A program made the translations under genes and the position numbers. The notes beneath the pieces were generated by a model. That model was given only the letters and a program-made list of their open reading frames with translations, had not been told where the DNA came from and did no database searches. Shown here piece by piece: positions 16,890-22,649 of a stretch of 23,274 nucleotides of DNA. The stretch is taken from contig CAZJRB010000117.1 of assembly GCA_964547995.1 (NCBI GenBank), forward strand, positions 1-23,274, written 5' to 3'. The DNA is from CAZJRB01 sp964547995 (GTDB lineage: Bacteria > Planctomycetota > Planctomycetia > Pirellulales > Thermoguttaceae). Within the stretch, counting starts at the first letter, position 1, and each line of letters begins with the position of its first letter.

Positions 16890-17113
16890 GCGCACGGGTG
16901 CCTGTGATTGAAAGTGTGCCACTGCTTCGCAAGAAGCAGTGTTGATGTGCGTGGCGGCTTCGCCCCTGCTATGCTACCAGAGTCTACGTCGAGAAGCAAC
17001 CGCCGACAACCGACCGGAAGCGGATGGCCACGGTTACCCCCACTCCGCACTGCTTCTTGCGAAGCAGTGGCACACCAACCCGTCTTCACGGCCAATCACG
17101 GGCACCCGCGCGC
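16890..17113. repeat. Nested inverted repeat with hairpin arms (family C copy 1)
   Basis: Outer arms of 21 bases at 16890-16910 and 17093-17113 match at 19 of 21 positions (GCGCACGGGTGCC at the left). Inner perfect arms of 28 bases lie at 16914-16941 and 17048-17075, and each inner arm is itself a hairpin (CACTGCTT ... AAGCAGTG). The inner arms share GTGCCACTGC...GCAGTG with the element at 21208-21287. It fills most of the gene-free stretch 16823-17130. Confidence 0.94.
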
Positions 17114-17130
17114 ATACTGGCGTTTTACTT

Positions 17131-17859
17131 TCAGCCAGCATTGATCGCAGCGTACAATTCATCCGCAAAAGCTTCGCTTGACGTTTTCAAGCGTTCATAC
17201 TCCTGCATTGCGCTTTCGATGTCACCCACTTCAACATACGTCATCCCCAGATTCCCACGTGCCCTGTCGTAATCAGGCTTAATTCGTATTGCTTCCTTGA
17301 AGGCCTCGATTGCTTTGCCATTATCCAATCCTTTGTAAGCGAGGCCAAGATTGCAGTACGCCTGGTGCGAGGTCGGATCCAGTCGAACCACCTCGGTGAA
17401 TTCCTCTATCGCCCTTCGCGTGTTTCCTGCCTTGTCGTAGGCAAGTCCAAGGTAGAAATGTGCTTCTGCGGATTTTGGTTTCGATCGGACGAGTTCTTCG
17501 TAACATTCTATTGCCTTGACGTAGTCGCCATCGAGGTAGAAAGCACGGCCTGGATTCCAAACCCCGATGTACCACAACGAAGCGTATAGTGAAGCAGGAA
17601 TCCATAGTAAATGACCAAAAGGGAATAATAACAAACTTACCATACTAAGAACAAACGAGGCGGGTACCATCCACAGTAAATGGAAGGGTGACAAAGAATA
17701 CACCGGTATGATTATCACTGCCACCGCAAGAAGAAACGCGTGGATTTCAAACACGCCTTCCGTAGCTTGCTCGTGTTTCACCTTTCCGCGTATGAGAAAG
17801 CCGTGTCCGATAGCCCATAGTACAGCGAGTACCCAAATAATGATGCCGATAATCTGCAT
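17131..17859 (-). CDS. Membrane TPR protein, third cassette gene
   Basis: 242 residues. AGAGGAGAG lies about ten bases before ATG 17859, a good ribosome site. Residues 1-22, 39-60 and 62-95 are hydrophobic, giving about three or four membrane segments. From about 103 there are four tetratricopeptide units: GRAFYLDGDYVKAIECYEEL, AEAHFYLGLAYDKAGNTRRA, HQAYCNLGLAYKG, ARGNLGMTYVEVGDIESAM. TPR units mediate protein contacts; the partner is unknown. The start lies 28 bases from the cassette boundary in attC-1 (17882-18008), so the gene belongs to an integron cassette. Its own attC should begin near GCCGAAC after the stop but is not found; the nested repeat at 16890-17113 lies there instead. AT-richer than the chromosomal genes. 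Confidence 0.85.
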   Translation of the reverse strand: MQIIGIIIWVLAVLWAIGHGFLIRGKVKHEQATEGVFEIHAFLLAVAVIIIPVYSLSPFHLLWMVPASFVLSMVSLLLFPFGHLLWIPASLYASLWYIGVWNPGRAFYLDGDYVKAIECYEELVRSKPKSAEAHFYLGLAYDKAGNTRRAIEEFTEVVRLDPTSHQAYCNLGLAYKGLDNGKAIEAFKEAIRIKPDYDRARGNLGMTYVEVGDIESAMQEYERLKTSSEAFADELYAAINAG

Positions 17860-17881
17860 AGCCGTTACTCTCCTCTTTTCT

Positions 17882-18008
17882 GCCGAACGACCAAGGTGAC
17901 CGGGCGGCGGACCATCAGGAAGACACCCGAATCACCGAAATCCATTGCAACAGTTTAACGGTTGAATTGCCGAAAATGTAGCCGCTCCGGTTCACCGTTT
18001 TGTTCTGC
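17882..18008 (-). other. attC-1 recombination site
   Basis: On the minus strand, outer 7-mers are GCAGAAC (18008-18002) and GTTCGGC (17888-17882). Inner arms are GGTGAACCGGAGCGGC (17996-17981) and GCCGCCCGGTCACC (17908-17895); they pair fully if two A residues are left extrahelical, as is typical of attC. Length 127 bases, within the usual attC range. It starts 16 bases after the stop of the 80-residue gene. Confidence 0.85.
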
Positions 18009-18023
18009 CGCGCGTGTCATCTG

Positions 18024-18266
18024 TTAGATGGGATCCAAGAGCCAGCCAATCGTTAGCAATCTCTTTGGTGCATCGACTTCTGTATAGACTTCGGAGGCTT
18101 CGTGCTTTTCGGTAAAACCTGCGATGAACCTGCCATCCTCGAATACGGCATAGAACTCTGTTCTCGGCCGATCATCCGTATATTTTATGATCCGAACCCA
18201 CTTTCCGTCCAAATACAGCGCGACTGGCACAACAAGTTGTGATCCTTCAGGAATGTCAAGCTTCAT
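18024..18266 (-). CDS. Cassette-borne small protein of unknown function (second gene of cassette 2)
   Basis: 80 residues, not recognised. AAGGA lies seven bases before ATG 18266. The protein is beta-rich and acidic with no membrane segment or signal: VVPVALYLDGKWVRIIKYTDD, FYAVFEDGRFIAGFTEKHEASEVY, and a hydrophobic end GWLLDPI. The alternating pattern suggests a small beta-barrel or sheet. It follows the 190-residue gene after 33 bases with no attC between, so both were carried by one cassette and may work together. attC-1 follows its stop by 16 bases. Confidence 0.75.
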   Translation of the reverse strand: MKLDIPEGSQLVVPVALYLDGKWVRIIKYTDDRPRTEFYAVFEDGRFIAGFTEKHEASEVYTEVDAPKRLLTIGWLLDPI

Positions 18267-18299
18267 TTTGCATCCTTGTTGGTTTGATTGGCATATGTG

Positions 18300-18872
18300 T
18301 CATGGAGCACGGGTAGCGGTAAGTTTGGCTGTTACATCTTTGAACGATTGCGCGGCGAGGGATCCAAGCAATGTTGCGAATGGATACGCATCAAGTGCGG
18401 TCGTACCCTGTGAGGATTCGGCGATGGCAACGACTTCTTCCCAAGCGGCACATCCGATTGTCATCACGTCAGGTTGATCCATTTCTTCTGTAAGTTGGAT
18501 TATCCGTGATTGATCGGGGTTGCGGCCAGTCAGAATTGCCAGCGCGCCCTTAAACGACTCGGAAAACGATGGATTCACTTGTAAGAACATTCCAGTAAAG
18601 GCCTCGAGCATGATCGCATGGATGCGAGCGAATTGTTGTCGCGTAATTCGCAATGGATCCTTCTTAATCAGGCGTTGGCGGCCTTTGTCTGGGCCAAGCA
18701 GCACGTCCATCAATGACGTGCAGCAGACGATGAAGTCCTGAAATGGAATCTTGATGTGTTCGGGGAATTGTTCGGACCGCTCCCACATTTCAGCAATCGT
18801 CTTGTTGTTCGCGTCATTCCAATGCGCGAACCGGCCAGTGATGACATTTCCGATGTACGTGAAAACTCGCAT
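18300..18872 (-). CDS. Cassette-borne protein of unknown function (first gene of cassette 2)
   Basis: 190 residues, not recognised. ATG 18872 lies 34 bases inside the cassette; only a weak GGTGA precedes it. Predicted mostly helical and soluble: MRVFTYIGNVITGRFAHWND at the start, KIPFQDFIVCCTSLMDVLLG, RQQFARIHAIMLEAFTGMFLQ, and an Ala-rich C-terminus. No signal peptide, membrane segment or catalytic motif is clear. It is followed after 33 bases by an 80-residue gene in the same cassette, so a two-gene unit is possible, as seen with toxin-antitoxin or immunity pairs on cassettes, but nothing in either sequence shows such a role. Confidence 0.78.
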   Translation of the reverse strand: MRVFTYIGNVITGRFAHWNDANNKTIAEMWERSEQFPEHIKIPFQDFIVCCTSLMDVLLGPDKGRQRLIKKDPLRITRQQFARIHAIMLEAFTGMFLQVNPSFSESFKGALAILTGRNPDQSRIIQLTEEMDQPDVMTIGCAAWEEVVAIAESSQGTTALDAYPFATLLGSLAAQSFKDVTAKLTATRAP

Positions 18873-18900
18873 GTGTCACCGTGACGGCGTCGGTTTAGCG

Positions 18901-18963
18901 GCAGAACGTTAGGGCTCACCAGACGGCGGCTTGTCGTCGTTCTGGTGCAGCCCTTTGTTATGC
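18901..18963 (-). other. attC-2 recombination site
   Basis: On the minus strand, outer 7-mers are GCATAAC (18963-18957) and GTTCTGC (18907-18901). Inner arms AGGGCTGCACCAGA (18954-18941) and TCTGGTGAGCCCT (18923-18911) pair fully with one extrahelical G, and a second unpaired A next to the loop is possible. Total 63 bases, a common attC size. The stop codon of the 110-residue gene lies inside the first 7-mer (GCATAAC). Confidence 0.9.
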
Positions 18964-19290
18964 CAATCCCTCTCTGAATTCCTTGCTCTTCTTGTTGTCG
19001 ACGAATGCCACGAGAAAGTTGGGATCAAAAAGAATGAGATCAAGGGCAGTCTCAAGACATGGGTTTGCGCAATAATCATCGAGGAGAGACACCAGTTCCT
19101 TGGCAAGGACGCCTCCGCCGAGCCGCCGTTTGAGTTCGGTGGCTGCGTACTCATAATCACACCCTTGGATTTCCCCAGAGGCGTCGACGAATTCCAGTTC
19201 GTCGAGCGTGAAGGGCGCCCCCCGGTGCGTGTATCGCGTACGTCTACGATCGCCGCTGAACAGCTCTCCGATACGCTCAAAGATCCTCAT
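18958..19290 (-). CDS. Cassette-borne protein of unknown function (cassette 1)
   Basis: 110 residues, not recognised. Start ATG 19290 lies 17 bases inside the cassette with a GAGAGAG purine run upstream. The N-terminus is basic (RIFERIGELFSGDRRRTRYTHRG), then an acidic part (PFTLDELEFVDASGEIQGCDYEY) and helices (AATELKRRLGGGVLAKELVSLLDDY, LETALDLILFDPNFLVAFVD). Soluble, without signal or membrane segment. Its TAA lies in the first 7-mer of attC-2, the tight gene-to-attC layout usual for cassettes. It is the first gene after the promoter at 19428-19457, so it should be the best-expressed cassette if that promoter works. Confidence 0.8.
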   Translation of the reverse strand: MRIFERIGELFSGDRRRTRYTHRGAPFTLDELEFVDASGEIQGCDYEYAATELKRRLGGGVLAKELVSLLDDYCANPCLETALDLILFDPNFLVAFVDNKKSKEFREGLA

Positions 19291-19301
19291 TCATCTCTCT
19301 C

Positions 19302-19362
19302 GCATAACGTATAGGAGCTTATCCGTCGTCGCGCAGCCATGGGGGATAAACTCGGGTTGAAC
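19302..19362 (-). other. attC-3 (attC-like, possibly attI-like) site
   Basis: On the minus strand, outer 7-mers are GTTCAAC (19362-19356, fits RYYYAAC) and GTTATGC (19308-19302). Inner arms GAGTTTATCC (19353-19344) and GGATAAGCTC (19324-19315) pair with one G-T wobble; no extrahelical base is clear. The GTTATGC is the exact complement of the first 7-mer of attC-2, which marks it as the upstream boundary of cassette 1. If the integrase once stood to the right, this could instead be the attI junction. Confidence 0.65.
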
Positions 19363-19427
19363 TAAGCCGCTAAGTGGACTTGCGGGGCGAACCCTGAGCC
19401 GCCCAGCCCTGCCAGCCCGCTATGCAG

Positions 19428-19457
19428 ATTCTAAACCCTTGCGGCCGGGCGGGTCAA
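19428..19457 (-). promoter_or_regulatory. Sigma70-like promoter facing the cassette array
   Basis: Minus strand: TTGACC (19457-19452), 18-base spacer, TAGAAT (19433-19428). Each box differs from consensus by one base. It points toward attC-3 and the cassette genes, about 65 bases before attC-3, where a Pc-type cassette promoter would be expected. Confidence 0.6.
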
Positions 19458-19605
19458 GAAGATGCCTGCCCCTGAGGAGGGGGTGCCGCCGGACATCGTC
19501 CTCATCGGCCAGCCGGAATCGACCCTTCCAGAGACGAAACGCCAAGCAAGCGGCCAAGCGGACTCTTTTGGGGGCAACCGGCGCGGACCGGTGGGGCATC
19601 CCAAA

Positions 19606-19670
19606 TCCTAAATCCCCAGCCCCCAGCCCCTAGTCCCCAACCCCTACCCCCATCCCCCGCACCGGCGGGC
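19606..19670 (-). repeat. G-rich tract, possible G-quadruplex
   Basis: The minus strand carries about seven G-runs of four or five separated by two to five bases (GGGGTTGGGG and GGGGCTGGGGG among them). Such spacing can form a G-quadruplex. It lies in the gene-free stretch 19363-19691, which also holds the promoter at 19428-19457. Confidence 0.7.
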
Positions 19671-19691
19671 ACTAGGGTGAAGTTCTGCCAT

Positions 19692-19916
19692 CTATGCTGT
19701 TCGTCGGGCGTGGAGCAGCTCGCCAGCTTCAATTGGCCGAACATCGTCAGCACCGACGGTGACAAGAGCCACCGTCCGTCCGCCACCGTCGACAAACTCG
19801 ACCTCGTATCCGCGACCACCTTTGTAAACGTGCACCACGGTTCCTACGTCTCCACGGCTCAGTTTTTCGTGTGGCGGGTCGCAGTCCAATACCACAAGAG
19901 AATGTTCAGCAATCAT
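19692..19916 (-). CDS. DUF4926-type small protein
   Basis: 74 residues. Starts MIAEHSLVVLDCDPPHEKLSRGDVG, then TVVHVYKGG, YEVEFVDGGGRTVALVTVGADDVRPI. This is the full pattern of DUF4926: a short beta-barrel with the GDVGTVVHVY core and the closing VTVxAxxVRP. The family is widespread in bacteria, often next to small toxin-like or mobile genes, and has no known activity. A weak GGATGAAG precedes ATG 19916. The stop is followed within three bases by GCAGAAC, the same 7-mer that opens attC-1, so the gene may once have been a cassette, but no matching partner site is seen. On the same strand as the array. Confidence 0.82.
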   Translation of the reverse strand: MIAEHSLVVLDCDPPHEKLSRGDVGTVVHVYKGGRGYEVEFVDGGGRTVALVTVGADDVRPIEAGELLHARRTA

Positions 19917-20192
19917 TTGTCTTCATCCGGGTAGGCGGGGCTCGGGGTCAGGCTTTCACTTTACACTTTACGGGGGTAACCGATTTCGGCAATCCAGCGG
20001 TTTTCGGCCGCTTCTCCTGCCCGCCGTTCCAAGCCCACGGGCAGCCCGCGGGCCCATTCTACCCCCCGAGCGCACCGGCGTCAACGAACGCAGAGGGCTG
20101 CCGGCCCGTTCGGGTGCCGACGGATCGTACGCTTGGAATCGAGCCGTAGGGACGCCCCGTTGGGGCTGGGTGTGTGCGACCGCGACCCGCAC

Positions 20193-20211
20193 CCCAGGGC
20201 TCCGCCCTGGG
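20193..20211. repeat. Short GC hairpin
   Basis: CCCAGGGC / GCCCTGGG stem of eight pairs with a TCC loop, beside other GC-rich partial palindromes (20147-20240). Probably a REP-like intergenic repeat. Confidence 0.75.
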
Positions 20212-20320
20212 CTGTCCTAGGATCGCCCCCTTGGGACTTTCCCGTTCCCGTGCTTCGCATGGGAACCAGGCCGGCAGCGAAAAACTTCGCGAAAAATGGC
20301 CAAGTGGCTCAATTCCGGCC

Positions 20321-20349
20321 TTGACAAAGGGCCGTAAATATGGTATACT
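20321..20349 (+). promoter_or_regulatory. Near-perfect sigma70 promoter without a recognised gene
   Basis: TTGACA at 20321-20326, a 17-base spacer, TATACT at 20344-20349. The -35 box is exact and the -10 differs at one base. Transcription would run to the right into the direct repeats and the convergent 3' end of the toroid gene. No open frame with a ribosome site follows, so a small RNA or an orphaned promoter is possible. Confidence 0.75.
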
Positions 20350-20397
20350 AGCGTTCATGTAGCGCGAAGAGCCGGCCGGCCGCCAGGGGAGCAGGGG

Positions 20398-20498
20398 AAG
20401 GCATGCTCACGCGAGCGTGAGCATGGCACCCGTGCTCGCGTGGACATGCGGAATCGTGAGAAGGCATGCTCACGCGAGCGTGAGCATGGCACCCGTGC
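20398..20498. repeat. Two 38-bp direct repeats with hairpin core (family D)
   Basis: Identical 38-base copies lie at 20398-20435 and 20461-20498. Each contains the palindrome ATGCTCACG...CGTGAGCAT followed by GGCACCCGTG. A further partial duplication of ATGGCACCCGTGC follows the second copy. The GGCACCCGTG part also occurs in the outer arm of the element at 16890-17113. Confidence 0.95.
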
Positions 20499-20545
20499 AT
20501 GGCACCCGTGCGAACAACGGAAAAACTCAGGCGTCCGGCCGCGGT

Positions 20546-22390
20546 TTAAGCGAATTCCCGTACAATCGTTACCCTTCGCTCGGTGTTGAGCCGGTCGACG
20601 TGCGGTTGCAGATCGGTCCAGGACTGCAAGACGCTGTCCTGGTAGACGCCCGACGCGGCGACGTAGGCCGCCTGGTGGTCGGCGCCGAAACTCATCCGGC
20701 GGATGCGAATTCGCGGGCTGGTCAGCTCAATCGTGTCGACGACACGGAGGACGGGGCCAGACGCAGATCGGCTGTTCGGGAGGAACTCGAAAGTCCGCCG
20801 AAGCCGGATCGGGCAGGTGCGGCGACCGGTGATCAGCCGGCGTTGCAGGAGCCGCCGTACGAGCGCGCGATACCACCGCCCGACCGTCGCCATGCCGGCA
20901 TGGAAAATCGCTTGCTTGATCGGCGCGGCCGTTTCGAAACGGACGTAGTGCAGCGGGCCGGTGACGGTGAACCGGGCGTTCTCCAAATCACTGTCGGAGA
21001 CGGCCGTAACCGTGGAATCCAGGTCGTGCATTTGGGAGACGGCGACGCGGCCGGCGGAGGTCTCGACGATCAATCCGGCGTCGGTTGTGACACGCCCGTC
21101 GGCGAAATGCTTGAACACGCCCCCGCGAGCGGCCGAGATGACCGTGTGGGTGGACGGCGAGCGGCGGACCATCAGCCGGGCCTTGGGGAAATAGCAGACC
21201 GGCGCGCGGGTGCCACTGCCGGCTTGCCCGGCAGTGTCGTCCGAGCGACGCCTGCGGGCACTGCTGGACAAGCCGGCAGTGGCACCCTGACGGGGTCGCG
21301 ACGCCGACCAATCGATATAGGCTTCCAGGAGATTGCCCAGCCGATGGGCAAACAGGCGGTCGTCGCTGAAGGCGGCCTGTTTGCCGGCGGCAAGCCCCTG
21401 CAAGAACCCGTCGGCCAAGTCGGCCGCGTCCGTGTTTTCGGCGGCCAACAATTCCATCCCATGGGGGTAGAAATGATACGTCCCGCGGCTGCCGTACTCG
21501 CCTGCATAGCTGCCGTCGGGATGGAGGAAGCACCGTGCGAAGGCGACCGCCCGGCGGAGCGGCTCGTCGAGCATTTCGCCGAGCGCCGCGTCGCCGGTCA
21601 GCGAACGGATTTTGGCAAGGCAGTCGATCGTGACGGTTTGGTATCCGGGATCGGCCCCCCCGTATTCGTCGAACCATCCCTCGTCGCTTTGCCAAGCGAG
21701 GACCTTTTGCAGACGATGCTTTGCCGCTTCACGGTACGCCGGTTCTGCGGTGATCTGTGCAACACGGAAGAGCGCCAGCGCGGCCAGCGCCTGGTGATTG
21801 GCCAGCCGCCCCGATTCGTCGTGGCGCATCAGCCACTGAGCGCGGCGCTCGAACCAGGCGACCAGCTCCGGGTCGTCGAGCCGCAGGATTTGATACGCCG
21901 CGGCGGCGGCCTGGAGCGAGAAGACGGCCGCCCCCATCGCACGTTCGAAGGGATAGTAATCGTCGCAGGAACCGTCGGCGTGGCAGCTTTGGGCGGCAAA
22001 ACGGATTGCCGCAACGGCAAGCTCGCGGACGCGGGGATCGCCGTGCCAACGATTGCCGGGCAGGCCCATCGCGTAGACGATTGCCAGCGGCAAGACGCCT
22101 TCCTGGTACATCTCCGAAGGGAAGGCGGCCGTCCGGTAGTGCCAGAACTGGCGGTCGAGGCACCCGTACGTCGGCCGGTAGGGATTGCGGTCGACGGCCC
22201 CCAGCAACCGCGGGATTTGGCTCAGGGCCTCCTTGAGATAGTGCTTCCGCAATGCCGGATCGCGCCAGACACCCGTTGCCGGGTCGCCCGCGTGCCGGAA
22301 ACGCGTATGAGGCCGCGGGACAAAGCAGGTCCCCGGCACGAAGAACTCCCCCACGGAAAGCGAAGTGGGCCACGGTACGTCGTGCGACAT
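20546..22390 (-). CDS. Alpha/alpha-toroid protein, polysaccharide lyase/heparinase-like, with in-frame repeat insertion
   Basis: 614 residues. ATG 22390 is chosen (GGAG eight bases upstream); the frame continues upstream only through palindromic repeat A. Residues about 20-330 are helical repeats typical of an (alpha/alpha) toroid: FPSEMYQEGVLPLAIVYAM, RELAVAAIRFAAQS, RLANHQALAALALFRVAQI, and WFDEYGGADPGYQTVTIDCL. A beta-rich C-terminal half follows (CYFPKARLMVRRS, VFKHFADGRVTTDAGLIVE), as in heparinase II/III-type and related lyases. I see no signal peptide, so it may act in the cytoplasm. Residues about 368-394 are coded by an 80-base palindromic repeat (Ala/Gly/Ser/Arg-rich) between the two halves; the frame is kept. 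The next gene upstream is a GT2 glycosyltransferase, suggesting glycan synthesis or turnover. Catalytic residues not identified. Confidence 0.8.
   Translation of the reverse strand: MSHDVPWPTSLSVGEFFVPGTCFVPRPHTRFRHAGDPATGVWRDPALRKHYLKEALSQIPRLLGAVDRNPYRPTYGCLDRQFWHYRTAAFPSEMYQEGVLPLAIVYAMGLPGNRWHGDPRVRELAVAAIRFAAQSCHADGSCDDYYPFERAMGAAVFSLQAAAAAYQILRLDDPELVAWFERRAQWLMRHDESGRLANHQALAALALFRVAQITAEPAYREAAKHRLQKVLAWQSDEGWFDEYGGADPGYQTVTIDCLAKIRSLTGDAALGEMLDEPLRRAVAFARCFLHPDGSYAGEYGSRGTYHFYPHGMELLAAENTDAADLADGFLQGLAAGKQAAFSDDRLFAHRLGNLLEAYIDWSASRPRQGATAGLSSSARRRRSDDTAGQAGSGTRAPVCYFPKARLMVRRSPSTHTVISAARGGVFKHFADGRVTTDAGLIVETSAGRVAVSQMHDLDSTVTAVSDSDLENARFTVTGPLHYVRFETAAPIKQAIFHAGMATVGRWYRALVRRLLQRRLITGRRTCPIRLRRTFEFLPNSRSASGPVLRVVDTIELTSPRIRIRRMSFGADHQAAYVAASGVYQDSVLQSWTDLQPHVDRLNTERRVTIVREFA
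21208..21287. repeat. Palindromic repeat inside a coding region (family C copy 2)
   Basis: Arms of 29 bases at 21208-21236 and 21259-21287 match at 27 of 29 positions (starting GGGTGCCACTGCC). Each arm can fold on itself (CACTGCCGG...CCGGCAGTG). It lies wholly within the toroid gene without breaking the frame. Confidence 0.93.
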
Positions 22391-22430
22391 TGGTTTGACT
22401 CCGTTGACATAAAGCCGCGACCGGTCAGGT

Positions 22431-22558
22431 TGTGACTTTTTGTAGGGAACGCCCTCTGTGGCGTTCCGAAACCCGGAAAACACGCTCGTTGCTGCTTCCC
22501 GGAACGCCACAGAGGGCGTTCCCTACAGACTGAACGTGTCAAACGCCAAAAAGTCACA
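22431..22558. repeat. Palindromic repeat family A, copy 2
   Basis: Inner arms of 28 bases at 22441-22468 and 22500-22527 are perfect complements. Outer arms TGTGACTTTTT (22431-22441) and AAAAAGTCACA (22548-22558) are also perfect. It lies between the GT2 gene stop and the toroid gene start, the same kind of place as copy 1. Confidence 0.95.
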
Positions 22559-22649
22559 GCCTCGGTGGTCGCGACGAACACAGCTCGCGGTTGTTCTTGG
22601 GGCAACGCGTGGCGCGACCAACGGTCGCGGCTTTATGGGCAATATGCGA

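Larger units (their letters stand above)
17882..19362 (-). mobile_element. Integron gene-cassette array, no integrase in view
   Basis: Three recombination sites divide the minus-strand genes. With the cut after the G of GTT, cassette 1 is 18907-19307 (one gene), cassette 2 is 17888-18906 (two genes), and cassette 3 begins at 17887 with the TPR gene. For cassettes 1 and 2 the 7-mer at the start is the exact complement of the 7-mer opening the attC at the end (GTTATGC/GCATAAC and GTTCTGC/GCAGAAC). This is required when each cassette comes from one circle. All genes face the same way with little spare sequence. No IntI gene is present in the window, so by this view it is a cluster of attC sites lacking an integrase. 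Confidence 0.85.
19917..20545. other. Repeat-rich gene-free stretch
   Basis: No gene seen. It holds a short TTTACAC/TTTACG direct repeat near 19957-19971, a hairpin at 20193-20211, a plus-strand promoter at 20321-20349, and the direct repeats at 20398-20498. The two flanking genes are on the minus strand. Confidence 0.6.

Noticed and set aside
16823..17095. N-terminal extension of the PD-(D/E)XK gene
   Set aside because: The extension is translated from the nested palindrome; ATG 16822 starts the coherent protein.
19462..19611. 49-codon plus-strand frame with a sensible-looking centre (DIVLIGQPESTLPE)
   Set aside because: No ribosome site, ends in the G-rich tract, and overlaps the likely promoter of the other strand. 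Could be a gene scrap, but not supportable.
20398..20498. CRISPR-like array
   Set aside because: Only two units, each a hairpin with GGCACCCGTG; no spacer series and no cas gene.
20417..22435. 672-codon plus-strand open frame
   Set aside because: Antisense to the toroid gene; begins in repeat DNA and has no coherent protein pattern.
22391..22510. N-terminal extension of the toroid gene
   Set aside because: Coded by palindromic repeat A; ATG 22390 has a proper ribosome site.
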